Assembly: GCA_003049485.1 (NCBI GenBank)
Contig: PYST01000128.1
Coordinates: 1 to 64,000 of the forward strand
From: Ophioceras dolichostomum
Lineage: Eukaryota; Ascomycota; Sordariomycetes; Magnaporthales; Ophioceraceae
Direction of reading: 5' to 3'
DNA length: 64,000 bases
Shown: positions 37,740-48,122 of the stretch, one piece after another
How positions within the stretch are numbered: position 1 is the stretch's first letter
Layout of the letters: each line of letters begins with the position of its first letter
The notes under the pieces: generated by a model
Told to the model about the DNA's origin: nothing
Seen by the model: the letters and a program-made list of their open reading frames with translations, nothing else
Database searches by the model: none
Program-made: the position numbers and the translations under genes

Positions 37740-38340
37740 TTGACGGGGGTGAGGGGTGAGGTGGGAGGTTGGAGGCGGGAGGTGAGAGGTGTTGATGAGG
37801 AAAGAGGAGGGAAAGGGAGAGGCGAGGTGGCCGAGAGAGGAAGGCGTGGAGTTGGGAGAGAGGGAGGGCGAGTCGGCGGTGGAGCTGTTGGAGCGGAAGG
37901 TGGAGGGAACGAGCAGTTGAAAAAAATACAGAAAAGATAAGAAGAGGAGGGAAAGCAGTACGTCGAGTGGCGCGAGAGGAAGAGGTGGAATGGTGTGAGG
38001 GATGGTGCTGGTTGGCGGATGAGGACAAGAGTGGCGCAGAGCGGCGAACAGGGGACGGCGCGGACCCTTCGTCTGAAGAGGTCACTTTGGGTGGGCGCAA
38101 AGAAGAAGACCGAAGACAGGCTGGTGAGGAGAGAGTGGAGACAGAGGGCAGACGGCGAGGGGACTGCGGAAGAGCCATGAGGCGAGGGGCCCACGACGGG
38201 CGGATACGGCGGGTCGGGGGGTTGGCAGAGGGCAGGCGGGGAGGGGAGCGGGCAGAGCGGTTGCGGACTGGGGAGCAAACGGAGTTACGGCGCACGGGAA
38301 AGAGAACGGAGAGCGGACGGAGGAACGGACGGGGGCAATG
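37740..38340 (+). repeat. long polypurine (G/A-rich) tract
   Basis: About 600 bases directly after the stop codon of the 160-aa gene are strongly purine-rich on the + strand. The open minus-strand frames here encode only Ser/Pro-rich low complexity and are artefacts. Confidence 0.75.
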
Positions 38341-39303
38341 AAGCGTCGCTACACGCCGAGCTCCTGCTGGGCCTTATTCTGGGTTTTATCACACTCTTTT
38401 ACACCATGGGATTTTTACACACTTTTTTTTCCCACACTCTTTTCAGAAACCTTTTCACACACTCGTTTCATACGCTCTTTTTGACACTATTGTGGACACA
38501 ACACTCTCTTTTTCACTTACTCATTTTCCCCATTACACACTCATTTCTGGGACGGAGTTTCGAGGAAGGAGTTCATGGAGGCGGGAGCATTGCTTGGAGT
38601 TGTAGGAGGGGAACGGAGGCACATAAGGCGACCAGGCGCGGGACAGTGGCGGCGTCCGCGCCGGAGCCTTCCGGAGACATCGGCGTTCAGGTCCTGGTCG
38701 GGTCGGGCCGGGTTGGGAACGGTCCAGTCACTCTTTTCAGGCGTCTGTACGATATTGTATGATAATGAGGGAACGATAACGATTGTACGATATTGGGTCT
38801 GGCGGCACATACTTGGGTGGGCGGTGGACGGATAGGGGCAGAAGACAAGGGGGGAGGGCGATGAAGCGTGGAGGCATGGAGGAGGTGGTGGTGATGGCGT
38901 CGCTTTCACGCCGAGGCCCTGCTGGGTTTATAGTCACTCCTTTGTTGGGATACGGCGTTCTAGGAGGCATTTTGCTATTCGGTATAGACAGGGCGGGCGC
39001 CTGCAGAGGCTGAAAAATACTACGACGTTCGTTTCCTCAGATTTCCGGCATTGAGAGTTTGTGGTGTGCTTCGCGTTGATCTACAGGGTCGGTGCAAGCA
39101 AGTGGTTGTTGGTCTCGACCCGCAGTTAGCGCTGTTGCTGCTGCCTGTTGTGGGACTGATGATTTCGCATTCACCCACCAGCTCAATCTCCTGTCCTGTC
39201 ACCTTCCAGGACTGCACACGCAACCTGCATCCCGCACCCAGCTCGCCCTTTTTAACTTAACTCACATCCAGTGCATCGAGCCCGTCTGTCTCCCGGCACA
39301 GAA
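38341..39303. other. intergenic with degenerate repeats
   Basis: T-rich stretch with repeated CACACT/CACTCTTTT words (38390-38530). Around 38340-38400 and 38895-38945 similar sequences recur (GCGTCGCT..CACGCCGAG..CCTGCTGGG). No gene seen; the right end is the promoter of the hydrolase gene. Confidence 0.5.
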
Positions 39304-40176
39304 ATGACGTCTCCCCTCCCACTCGTTAGCATCCATCCCGCCACCGGCGTCCCGCATTCGCACACCGCCATCTGCCTGCACGGCCGCGGCTCCTCAGCGC
39401 GCAGCTTTTCGACCTCGCTGCTCCAGCTCTGGACAGACGCGAAGGGACGCACTCTACAACACGTGTTCCCTTCCTTCCGATGGGTGTTTCCACAAGCGGC
39501 GAAACCCGGCAGCTACGCTGTCGACAATCCGGTGGTACTGCCGCCTGATGATGTCAGGTACCAGTGGTTCGACATCTGGGACAAGGACGACCCTGCATCG
39601 GTGGAAGAAGTTCAGGCGGAGAGACTGAGGGAGAGCGTGGCAGCTATTCGGGACGCCATGTCTATGGAGGTGGAAAACCTGGGTGGGAGGTGGGAGAGGA
39701 TTGTCTTGATCGGGTTCAGTCAGGGAGGCGCGACGGCTGCGCATGCACTGATCAATCTTCGGATTCCCGCCTCCGTTGGCGCGGCTGGATTGAGACATGA
39801 CGACCAATCAACGCCGAGGCTGGGGGCGTTTCTTGGTCTACCCTGCCGCATGCCGTTCCCCGGACGGACACTTGATGAGACGCGCGCAGTCCTTGGACTG
39901 ACATCCCATGAGGGAGGCAATGACCCAAATGATGATGCCGATGTAGGCATCTTGGGCACCACGCCCGTGCTACTCGAGCACTGTGCCGACGACAAGCTGG
40001 TCGAGGTTGAAGAAGGGAGGACCCTGCACGACACCCTCACGGGATTTGGAGCGAGTGTTGCCTGGAGGGAATACTCCGAGGGAGGACACTGGTTCAATTC
40101 TCCAGCGGGGTTGGATGACGCCGTTGAGTTTTTGCGGACCCATGTTCCAGGAGTCGCGACCAATGCTCGTTCATAA
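39304..40176 (+). CDS. alpha/beta hydrolase, acyl-protein thioesterase / phospholipase-carboxylesterase family
   Basis: Intronless, 290 residues. Starts MTSPLPL in good context (AGAAATGAC); a 33-base upstream extension is open but not needed. HGRGSSARSF near residue 26 is the oxyanion strand-turn. The nucleophile is Ser139 in GFSQGG, the acid is in the HCADDKLVEVEEG stretch, and the base is His in GGHWF near the C-terminus. This is the complete triad order and the size of the acyl-protein thioesterase 1 / carboxylesterase family, which remove acyl groups from proteins or lysophospholipids in the cytosol. The insert between strand 5 and the acid (residues ~155-215) is longer than in yeast-type enzymes, so a small-ester hydrolase role is equally possible. 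Confidence 0.88.
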   Translation: MTSPLPLVSIHPATGVPHSHTAICLHGRGSSARSFSTSLLQLWTDAKGRTLQHVFPSFRWVFPQAAKPGSYAVDNPVVLPPDDVRYQWFDIWDKDDPASVEEVQAERLRESVAAIRDAMSMEVENLGGRWERIVLIGFSQGGATAAHALINLRIPASVGAAGLRHDDQSTPRLGAFLGLPCRMPFPGRTLDETRAVLGLTSHEGGNDPNDDADVGILGTTPVLLEHCADDKLVEVEEGRTLHDTLTGFGASVAWREYSEGGHWFNSPAGLDDAVEFLRTHVPGVATNARS

Positions 40177-40565
40177 TCGTCATCTAGTGCGCGAGAGCTT
40201 ACTTTCTTTCAAAGGCGACAGGGAGATCGTATACCCGACGCTTATAAGAAGATATCTCGACAGGACGACACTACTGCGTGCAGGTTATTATTCAGCTACG
40301 CCCTTCGAGGGGGTGCACAACAGCTAGCGTGGTCATCAAAATCCACCCGCGATTAGTGATGCCCGTCTTTACTAATTGGTACCTAGGTAGTCCCGACCCT
40401 TGCAGTCCGCAATTTATTAAACCTCACTGCTCCGGTGCCAAGCCGATACTTTCTTCGGGGAGCTCTTCAACGCCAAAGCTCATCTAGCGACCTTTCAATT
40501 GACGCCTTCACAATCACATTACAATCCCAAAAGAAAGACAAGCCAAAGGTCCGGTGTAGGTAATC
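40177..40565. other. intergenic
   Basis: No gene seen; promoter of the oxidoreductase gene. Confidence 0.5.
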
Positions 40566-41995
40566 ATGAAGGCCCTCGTGCTCACGACCGCAACCCGCGA
40601 GGTCAGCGTTAAGGAAATAGCGAAACCGACGCCAAAGTCGAACGAACTGCTCATCCGCGTCCACGCCGTGGCCCTAAACCCCGTCGACTACCTGTACGCA
40701 GCCAACCCGACCGCGGCGCAGGAGCAGCGCGTCGTCGGGACGGACTTCGCCGGCGTCGTCGTCGCTGTCGGCGAAGGACTGAAGGGATTGTCGGAAGATG
40801 ACCCACGGACTAAGGTTGGGGCCAGGGTAGCTGGTTTTCTGCAAGGAGGTGAGTTAATCATAACTGCGATTTTTTGCTCCCCTTCAAGTCGACCTTGACC
40901 GGGAGGGCGGGACGCGTGAGGTTGCAACGATTCTGACATGTTGGTCCATCCTCCTTCCAGCATGCTCTACCAACGATCGACCAGGAGCCTTCGCGGAGTT
41001 CATCACCGCGGAGTGGGATCTGGTCTGGGCTGTGCCGGACTCGCTCAGCCTGGAAGAGGCTTCGGCGGTCAGCATGTGCGGCCTCACAGCTGCGCAGGCT
41101 GTGTTCACTCGTCTGGGACTCCCATCCCCATTCCAGCCCGCAGACACAGACCTTGTCGAAAGAGACCTACCACATCATAGCGGTAGGATCAACGTCCTGA
41201 TCTACGGCGCCTCGACTTCCCTGGGTCTCTACGCTGCTCAGATTGTGCGGGCTGCGGAGCGGACTCTGAAGAAGAGTGGGCACGAACAGACCTCTATTCG
41301 GCTGATTGGGGTCGCGAGCAAGGGCAAGCACGGCTTACTGAGAGACGCGCCGTACGGATATGACGTGCTCGTCGACTATCGCGATGATGGCTGGGTCGAG
41401 AAGGTCAGAGGCGAGGAAGGGACAGGCGGCGAAGGGGTGCATCGGGCGCTTGACTGCATTTCCGAAGGCACGACTCTAGAGAAAATAGACGCGACCCTGA
41501 CAGAAGGGGCAAAGCTGTCGGTCGTCAGGGGCCCTGCAAGGGGAGGATACGACGTGTCCAAGCTGCGGACGAAGCCAGTTTACGGGGCTGTATGGGAAGG
41601 TCTTGGAGTTGAGATCGGATACCTTGGTGAGTTCAACGCCCTATTATTTTCTCGTCCGCTCGTCCTGCTAGCATTATGGACAAGTAACACTTACTGATTT
41701 GCTAACTGACTAATTTGGATGAGCAATTTCAGGCACCACCTTCCCAGCGAATCCAAATTCGCGCGCCATGGCTGCCAGGTTCTTCGAGTGGCTCAGCCAA
41801 GGAGCCGAGACGGGAACAGCTCTGCTCCAGCCGAATCCGATCCGCATCATGCCGGGCGGTCTGGAGCGGATCCCGCAGGACGGGTTTGCACTGCTTGCCT
41901 CGCCCCTCGTCTCGCAGAGGGGCGCAACTGGTGGGAGGAAGGAGGAGTATATGCGACCTATCAGCGGTGAGAAGCTCGTGTATAGAATAGAGTGA
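40566..41995 (+). CDS. MDR-family zinc-independent oxidoreductase (enoyl-reductase-like)
   Basis: Three exons, 40566-40848, 40961-41626 and 41733-41995, with GTGAGT donors, give 403 residues. The N-terminal GroES-like fold is seen in NPVDYLY and VVGTDFAGVV. The Rossmann part carries a YGASTSLGLYAAQI nucleotide-binding loop, and the C-terminus has the usual PNPIRIMPGGLERI region. Catalytic and structural zinc ligands are absent, as in the trans-acting enoyl reductases and quinone reductases of fungi. It reduces C=C or carbonyl bonds using NADPH, in the cytosol. Enzymes of this subfamily often work with polyketide synthases or in toxin/xenobiotic reduction; no synthase is seen nearby. Convergent with a GST gene 182 bases downstream. 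Confidence 0.9.
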
Positions 41996-42177
41996 GGCTG
42001 TGACTGGTTATGAGGAGTGGTTATATACTTTTTGCTACCCCGATATGCGAGGTGAGTGAGTGGGAGGGGCGGGCCAAGGAAGCCCATATATACAAAATAG
42101 GCCAGAGCAGAGAGCATCAGTCGTTATAATATGCAGCCATCGTTCCACGCGTTCCATACAAGGTAGTAACGCCGTGC

Positions 42178-42882
42178 CTACACGGGCGACTTCGTCCCCG
42201 GTCCAGCCGGCTCAGCACCCAGCAACAGCTCCATCCCCGGATCGCCCTTCTCCATCGCCCGGCGATACGCCTCCCTCTCCCCGATCCTCTCCAAATACCT
42301 CAGCAGGTTCGGGTAGGCCGCCAGACTAAACCCGGCGAAGTACCTCATCGTCGTAAGCGGGAACACCACCATGATATCCGCGGCGGTAAACTCCTTCCCC
42401 GCAAGCCACTCGTTCTCCCTCAGCCGCTCGTCCATCATGTTCAGCGCCCTGCGCACCCTCTCCTGCGCGACATTCGCTATCTGGCCAGCGCCTTTTCCTC
42501 CTCCTTCGCTCCCGGACGGGGCGGACGGGGCTGGGGCGGCGCCGCCCATGAGCCGTCCGACGCTGGGCATCAGGCTGCCGTTCGCCCAGTGGAACCAGAA
42601 CAGGAAGTGCGGGTAGTCCGGGTGCGACGGGGGCAGGATCAGGCGGCCGCCGCCGTGCCGCTGGCAGATGTACTCGACGACGGCCCCGCTCTCGGCGAGG
42701 GTGAGGTCGCCGTCCTGGATGATGGGGGCGGCGCCAGCTGGGTGGAGGGCTTTGTATTCGGGAGGGGCGAGGAGCGGGGCGCGCCGGTAGGTTTTCAGCT
42801 CGTGGGGGATGTCGAGCTCCGAGCAGAGCCAGACGACTCGCTCGGACTGGGAGACGTGGAGGTGGTGGACTGTGAGGACCAT
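42178..42882 (-). CDS. glutathione S-transferase
   Basis: Intronless, 234 residues. The N-terminal thioredoxin-fold domain runs to ~residue 85 with HVSQSERVVWL at the glutathione site, cis-Pro in GAAPIIQDG, and the ESGAVVEYI motif that contacts the gamma-glutamyl group. The all-helical C-terminal domain has the FTAADIMV helix-cap motif. A low-complexity Ala/Pro/Gly insert (residues ~113-133) sits at the start of the C-terminal domain. It conjugates glutathione to electrophiles or acts as a peroxidase. Tail-to-tail with the enoyl-reductase-like gene, which may suit shared detoxification, though no direct link is shown. Confidence 0.92.
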   Translation of the reverse strand: MVLTVHHLHVSQSERVVWLCSELDIPHELKTYRRAPLLAPPEYKALHPAGAAPIIQDGDLTLAESGAVVEYICQRHGGGRLILPPSHPDYPHFLFWFHWANGSLMPSVGRLMGGAAPAPSAPSGSEGGGKGAGQIANVAQERVRRALNMMDERLRENEWLAGKEFTAADIMVVFPLTTMRYFAGFSLAAYPNLLRYLERIGEREAYRRAMEKGDPGMELLLGAEPAGPGTKSPV

Positions 42883-43796
42883 GGTTGCGTTGTGATTGAG
42901 GTGGATTTATGAGGTTGATGAGTACTTGGTTGGCGGGAGGGAAATTATCGGTTACGCATGAAGGATACCTGGTAGGGTTGCCGGGTATGAAAATAGGTAT
43001 AGAAGTTTAGGGTAGGTAGGTGGAGGTGGCAGAAGTTCAGGGTAAGTAGTAAGTGATAGTTTGTCAAATGAATAGGGGATGGGTCACCCCTTGAGAAATT
43101 TGGAGTCGGGGACTTCCAGGTTTTAACTCTCCCGTGAGGTTTCACGTTCGTCCGAAAGACATGAAAGACGACGTGCCCCGAAAGAACGAGTACGATAGAA
43201 GTTGAAAAGGTAGCTGTGTTTTCCAACGAAGAGGGCTTCAGCGTGGACGAGCTGCGGTAGTATCTGGTTGATGGAGCCGTGCGGTGTCAGTGGTCCAGCG
43301 GGAGTTCTCGGCACCGAATATTGATTTCAATTGCAGTTGGAAGTTCATGTTTGACTCACGACCTGCGTCGGGACAGGAGTCGCCGCCCCGGTGCTTCCGG
43401 TGCTGCCGCCCGGCATGATTCCACATCTTCTAATTAATCCCCTTATCCCCATGGAGGTCCTGGTGTTCGGGGCCTGGAGCTCTCCGGGGCGGGGAATGAT
43501 GAAGACGTACGTTCTGGATGTCCGTTGGCTCTACCAATTTCTCCTTAAGTCGAATCCGAATCGCTGGCACATGGCCTGTTCATCGTTGCCTTCATGCGCT
43601 GCAGGAAGTCCTAAAGTCCAGTCGTCAGCATACATAGCAGCCGCCAGATCGCGCCGCTCGCTGGTTGGTTGCTGCAGCCATTGGTGAATTTTTGGCCACC
43701 TGGGTGCCTAAATCCTGCCGTCCCCCCACAACATCATCCGACCGCCCCTCATCATCTTGACTCTAGTCTCCAGAACTCTAGGACAGGACAACGGAG
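42883..43796. other. intergenic between divergent genes
   Basis: No gene seen; promoters of the GST (left) and F-box/ankyrin (right) genes. Confidence 0.5.
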
Positions 43797-45923
43797 ATGA
43801 ATCGAGTGGAATCACGAAGCCTTCATCTGGAAAACTCGCCACTACCATCAACATCAACGATGTGCGAATTCTCCTTCCCATTCCTCACCCTCCCCACAGA
43901 GCTCCAGCACGAGGTCCTCGTAGCGGTAGTGCGAGCGCGGGGCGTGAAGCGGGGTCTGCGTCTCCGCCTAGTGTCGCGCGACTTCGCGACGGCAGTGACC
44001 GAGGCGCTCTACGACTCGGATCTTCTCGAGGCCGGCATCCGCAATCCCGAGGATGATTCCTCCAAGAAACAGCCTCCTGGAGACCCGACGACGGACAATC
44101 CCAAACACCCCTGGACCGACGACGCGGATGACGCGGTGGTGCGATTCGCCGCCAACGCCGGGTCCAGGCAGATCTATTGTCGCGCCGAGTGGGCGGGCGG
44201 CCCGGAGTTCTGGGCGGGGTACCTGACGCACCGCTCGCTGGCCCGCAGCAAGCCGCTGACGCCCGCGCTGCGCACGCTGAGGCAGGTCGCTGAGTGGGTC
44301 GTGCGGTACCGTCTCGAGCGCCGCATTTCACCGGCTGAGAGAAGGGCACGGGAAGGAACCTCCCAGGGAGCTTCGCCAAGTGAGGAGAAGGAGAAGCCCA
44401 AGGAGAAGGAGGAGTCCGATGAGCTATCGCGGCCATCAACAACGGAATTGGATACACACGATACCGAGGAGGTCAAGAAATGCATCGCCGAGCTTTCCCG
44501 CCTTCGCATATTCTGCGGGATGCTCTCCCGCTGGTTCGACCTCGTTCTCAACCCCAGACACGCCACCACCGAGGCCGTGGACGAGAACTCGTCGGACTTC
44601 CGCTTCTCCCTCCTCGCGGCGGCCGCGTACCTGGGCGAGAAGCAGCTCGTGGTCGATCTCTTGCCGACCAAACCCGGCGCCGGGGTCAGCCGTAATTACG
44701 AGAAGTGAGTCCAAGTTCAATCCCCTATGCCTCCCCAACAAGGCCATTCAACAGTCAACAAGCCAACCATCATCATCACTCAATAAAACAGCGGACTCTT
44801 CCGCACCCCATTCGAAGCTGCCGCCCTAGGCGGCCGTCTCGATATTATCTACTACCTCCTACGCACCGACGGCCCAGAAACCGCCCCGGGCCCCTACTTA
44901 GCTCCCTTCTGGCGAGGCGACGTGCCCTTCCTCGCCGCGCGGGCCCGCCAGCCCCTCGCGGTGGAGTTCGGCCTCGAGCCCGTGCCCAAGCCGACCCGTT
45001 ACATGAAGGACTGGCGCTACGACATCGCGAGGCTGGTCGCGTTTTGCAGCGACGTCGGGTCGCTGCGCAGCTGTCTCGTGTACGGCTCGGGCGGTGCCGG
45101 GTTCGGGTCTCCGCTGCGCAGCGGCAGTTTCCTACCCGACCAGCTGATTTTCGCAGCGGCGCGCGGGGACCTGGAGACCATGAGGTACCTGATGGCCGAT
45201 CGAAAACCACCCGAAGAGAAAGTGAGAGCGAGGGAGTCGGAATTCGAGCACGGCGCGGGCGTGTCGCCCAACGGAAGGGAGGAGTACGCGAGCCACGCCG
45301 CCTGGAGCGGCGACGACGGCAAGTCGGGCACGCCGCCCGAGTACGGCGAGCCGCTGCGGAAGGCGGCGGCGCATGGACGGTTCGAGGCGGTCAAGTTGCT
45401 GATCGAGCGCGGGGCGGACGTGCCGGAGGAGGACATAGGCGGCGAGCTGCTGAAGTGTGCGGCGTTCGGTGGGTCGACGAGGGTGCTGGATCTGCTGCTG
45501 GAAGAGCACCGGCGGCGGTACAGGAAGGAAGACACGCGGTCCGTCTACGACGCAAAGCTGGGGGTGGTGGTCCGGGAGGCGTTGCTGAGGGCGCTGAAGC
45601 GGGAGCACGACGCGATGGTGCGCCGGCTGCTGGAGGTCGGGGAGCCGTTGGGCTCTTGGAGGGGGAAGAATGAAGCAAAAGACCCCTGTTTGAAGTTTCA
45701 CTGGGACGGATTCAGGAGGGATAGAAAGCTGGCGGAGCGGGAGCGGGAGGAAGAGGCCTTCGTGGTTAATGACTTAGGGGATGAGGATGGGGATGGCCGA
45801 ATGGCGGCCAAGGATTCGAGGAGGGACGCAGGCAAGCGAAAACCCGCGGTAGAACATTTTCTAGCGCTGCGTCCTGCCCGCGAAGAGCCGAACCACGTAG
45901 ATAGATACCTTCATGTAGCTTGA
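43797..45923 (+). CDS. F-box-like / ankyrin-repeat protein
   Basis: Two exons, 43797-44704 and 44792-45923, across an 87-bp GTGAGT...CAG intron, give 679 residues. Near the N-terminus FPFLTLPTELQHEVL and LRLVSRDFA resemble the F-box-like start of fungal ankyrin proteins. Ankyrin-type helix pairs follow in the second half (TPFEAAALGGRLDIIYYLL, FAAARGDLETMRYLM, KAAAHGRFEAVKLLIERGAD, KCAAFGGSTRVLDLLL). A Glu/Lys-rich linker lies at ~residues 195-220 and a charged tail at the end. Such proteins are thought to recruit substrates to SCF ubiquitin ligases; that is inference here. A second in-frame ATG at 43860 (MCEFSF) directly before the F-box-like region is an equally good start. Confidence 0.8.
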
Positions 45924-46166
45924 GTTGGCCATCCTTTGCGACGACCAACTGATGCTAAGGGCAGCATCACACCCAATATCACGTGAATCTACACCGCTCA
46001 CACAGTAACTCGATGGGCCGGGCTTTCCGGACCCAACCCATTCCTGTCTTTACAACAATGACTCAGACCTCCCTTCCAATTGACCGATCATCCCTGCCAA
46101 CCCAACATCGTCGCAACTACTGTCGCTCTACAAACTGGACGGGAGGGCACGACGCGACATTACGCT

Positions 46167-47096
46167 ATGAAGGTAGCGCAATTCAGCAGCTTCGGCGGGC
46201 CAGACGTCCTCGAACTCGTCGAAGTCCCCGACCCTCACCCGGGTCCAGGCGAGGTGCGCATCGCCGTCCGAGCCGCCGGCGTCGGCGCCAGCGACTGGAA
46301 GAAGCGCCAGGGCCTGATGGATCCCCAACTGCCGCAGCGCATGGGCTACGAGGCAGCTGGTGTAGTCGACGAGATCGGCGACGGCGTCACGGGTTTCAGC
46401 GTCGGCGACAGAGTCGTCGGCTTCACTGCCGAGGAGGGCGCGCAGGCTGAGCTGGCTGTGCTGGCGTACTTCGTCCGCATCCCGGAGGCGCTGGACTTTG
46501 CGACCGCTGCGGCGTTGCCGTCTGCGCTCGAGACGGCTGCTCGGTCGCTAGACCAGCTGGGCGTCAAGGAAGGATGCAGCCCCAGGACGCTGCTCATCAG
46601 CGGCGCGTCGGGCGTAGTTGGCGGCGCGACCGTCCAGCTCGCCGTCCGTCGCGGCGCTCGCGTGATTGGTACTGCCGGTCCGGCCAACCTAGATGCAGTC
46701 CGCTCGCTCGGCGCCGAGGCCGTCGCGTACGGGGCCGGAATGGTCGATGGGGTGCGTGCGATCGCCCCGGCTGGCGTCGACAAAGCGTTCGACGTCGCTG
46801 GCAGTGGCGTCTTGCCCGAGCTGATCGATCTGGCCGGCGGGAACGTCGACGACGTGGTGACGATCGCGGACTTCATGGGCGCGAGACAGCACGGCGTGCG
46901 GTTCAGTCGAGGCGACGCTGGTCGTGCGCTCTATGTGCTTGAACAGCTTGGCAGACTGGTCGAGTCGGGTTTCGTGGCGCCCGAGGTACACAGATTTTCC
47001 CTGGCGGACATAGAGGAAGTGCATCGCGTTGGTGAGGCTGGGCGCGTGCGAGGGAAGCTCGTTCTGACTGTGGAACGTTCATCACTCCCAGGCTGA
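46167..47096 (+). CDS. NADP-dependent quinone-type oxidoreductase, bacterial-looking
   Basis: Intronless, 309 residues, MKVAQF start chosen because it begins the conserved first strand. The GroES-like part includes RAAGVGASDWKKRQG and GYEAAGVV; the Rossmann part has the SGASGVVGGATVQLA loop. Zinc ligands are missing. Size and motif wording are those of actinobacterial and proteobacterial NADP-dependent oxidoreductases. With no intron and high GC third positions this is a candidate for horizontal acquisition. It likely reduces quinones or small enones with NADPH. It does not resemble closely the other MDR enzyme at 40566, which has introns and the fungal C-terminal extension. Confidence 0.88.
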   Translation: MKVAQFSSFGGPDVLELVEVPDPHPGPGEVRIAVRAAGVGASDWKKRQGLMDPQLPQRMGYEAAGVVDEIGDGVTGFSVGDRVVGFTAEEGAQAELAVLAYFVRIPEALDFATAAALPSALETAARSLDQLGVKEGCSPRTLLISGASGVVGGATVQLAVRRGARVIGTAGPANLDAVRSLGAEAVAYGAGMVDGVRAIAPAGVDKAFDVAGSGVLPELIDLAGGNVDDVVTIADFMGARQHGVRFSRGDAGRALYVLEQLGRLVESGFVAPEVHRFSLADIEEVHRVGEAGRVRGKLVLTVERSSLPG

Positions 47097-47323
47097 ACGA
47101 CATTTGTTCATTTAATCGTCAACTCTGCTCTGTGTATCCGTACAACAAGCTGCAAATCTCCACTCCCGCCCATCCGATTGTCCATTATCCCTATTATCCA
47201 GCTTACAAACCGCCATGCGTGTCCCCAGCAGCGTAGACAAATCTCTCTCCTCTCATATATCAGAACCTGCCTACCCAGTAGTACACACCTCCCCAGCCAA
47301 GGCAAGCTTCATCACCCCTAAAC

Positions 47324-47692
47324 CTAGCATCTCCTATCAAACCCCTCAAGCCGACCAGCAACCTTCTTCTTCCTCACCTCGCTCTTCGCCGTCTTCACCA
47401 TCTCCTCCCCAAAATACCGTTCGTTCTTCGGCTTCGGCTTTGCCGGCGCGAAATGGCGTCGGAGCGCCTGCTTCGCCAGTAGCACCGCGGCGCGCCGCAC
47501 GCCCGTCGGGATGTTGGTAGATAGGTAACCCAGCTCGGCGAAGTCGCCCGCCGCTTCGCGGGTACTCGAGTCAGACCACCAGTTGCGAGCGGAGAGGGGC
47601 ACAGCGGTTCGGGCCGTCGCGACGGCTACTACAATTGGTGATGAGAGTGCGCCGAGGAGTAAAAGGGGTTTGCGAGCTTCATTGTTGGACAT
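47324..47692 (-). CDS. small hypothetical protein with one membrane segment
   Basis: 122 residues from MSNNEARK. A hydrophobic segment near residues 10-30 (LLLLGALSSPIVVAVATA) is followed by a soluble, Lys/Arg-rich C-terminus (KPKPKNERYFGEEMVK). No intron. The frame is open a further 32 codons upstream to 47788, but the shorter start places the membrane anchor near the N-terminus. The basic tail and small size fit a mitochondrial or ER membrane protein; no family recognised. Convergent with the oxidoreductase at 46167. Confidence 0.55.
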   Translation of the reverse strand: MSNNEARKPLLLLGALSSPIVVAVATARTAVPLSARNWWSDSSTREAAGDFAELGYLSTNIPTGVRRAAVLLAKQALRRHFAPAKPKPKNERYFGEEMVKTAKSEVRKKKVAGRLEGFDRRC

Positions 47693-48122
47693 TTGTATCG
47701 TGCGCCTCCCCAACGAATTGTATCTGCTTAGGCGGACGAGAAACGGTCTACTATGCCAGCATGGCCGTCCAGCTGTGACCGCAACCAAGTGCGCGCTGAT
47801 CTCTTATCAGGCCTTGTCTAAACTTAACCTCGCTTATAAAGGCGGAGCGCAAGCATTCTGCCTTGTAATTAACGGCTGAAGCCATGACATGCTAATTAGG
47901 TACTTATCCGTTCGATGCATCATACCAGCTACTACCTAGTTACTGTAGCACCACCACGTGTATTAGGTCGTCGGCCCTTGCCCGTACCGAAACGCCGATT
48001 TAGACCAACCTACTATCTACTTAAGAGCCTCGAAGTTCACTCCATGCAAAGGAATCCTAGATAGTCAGTACAACAATGAAATCCAACTCATAGTGCGAAG
48101 CCGCCAACCCCCTTCTCTTCAG
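47693..48122. other. intergenic
   Basis: No gene seen between the small membrane-protein start and the receptor's stop codon. Confidence 0.5.

Noticed and set aside
37574..38295. Long minus-strand open frames opposite the polypurine tract
   Set aside because: They are pure Ser/Pro/Leu low complexity caused by the G/A-rich + strand and overlap the end of a real gene.
39304..47096. Secondary-metabolite cluster (hydrolase, two reductases, GST)
   Set aside because: No polyketide or peptide synthase, terpene cyclase, transporter or P450 is present between or beside them.
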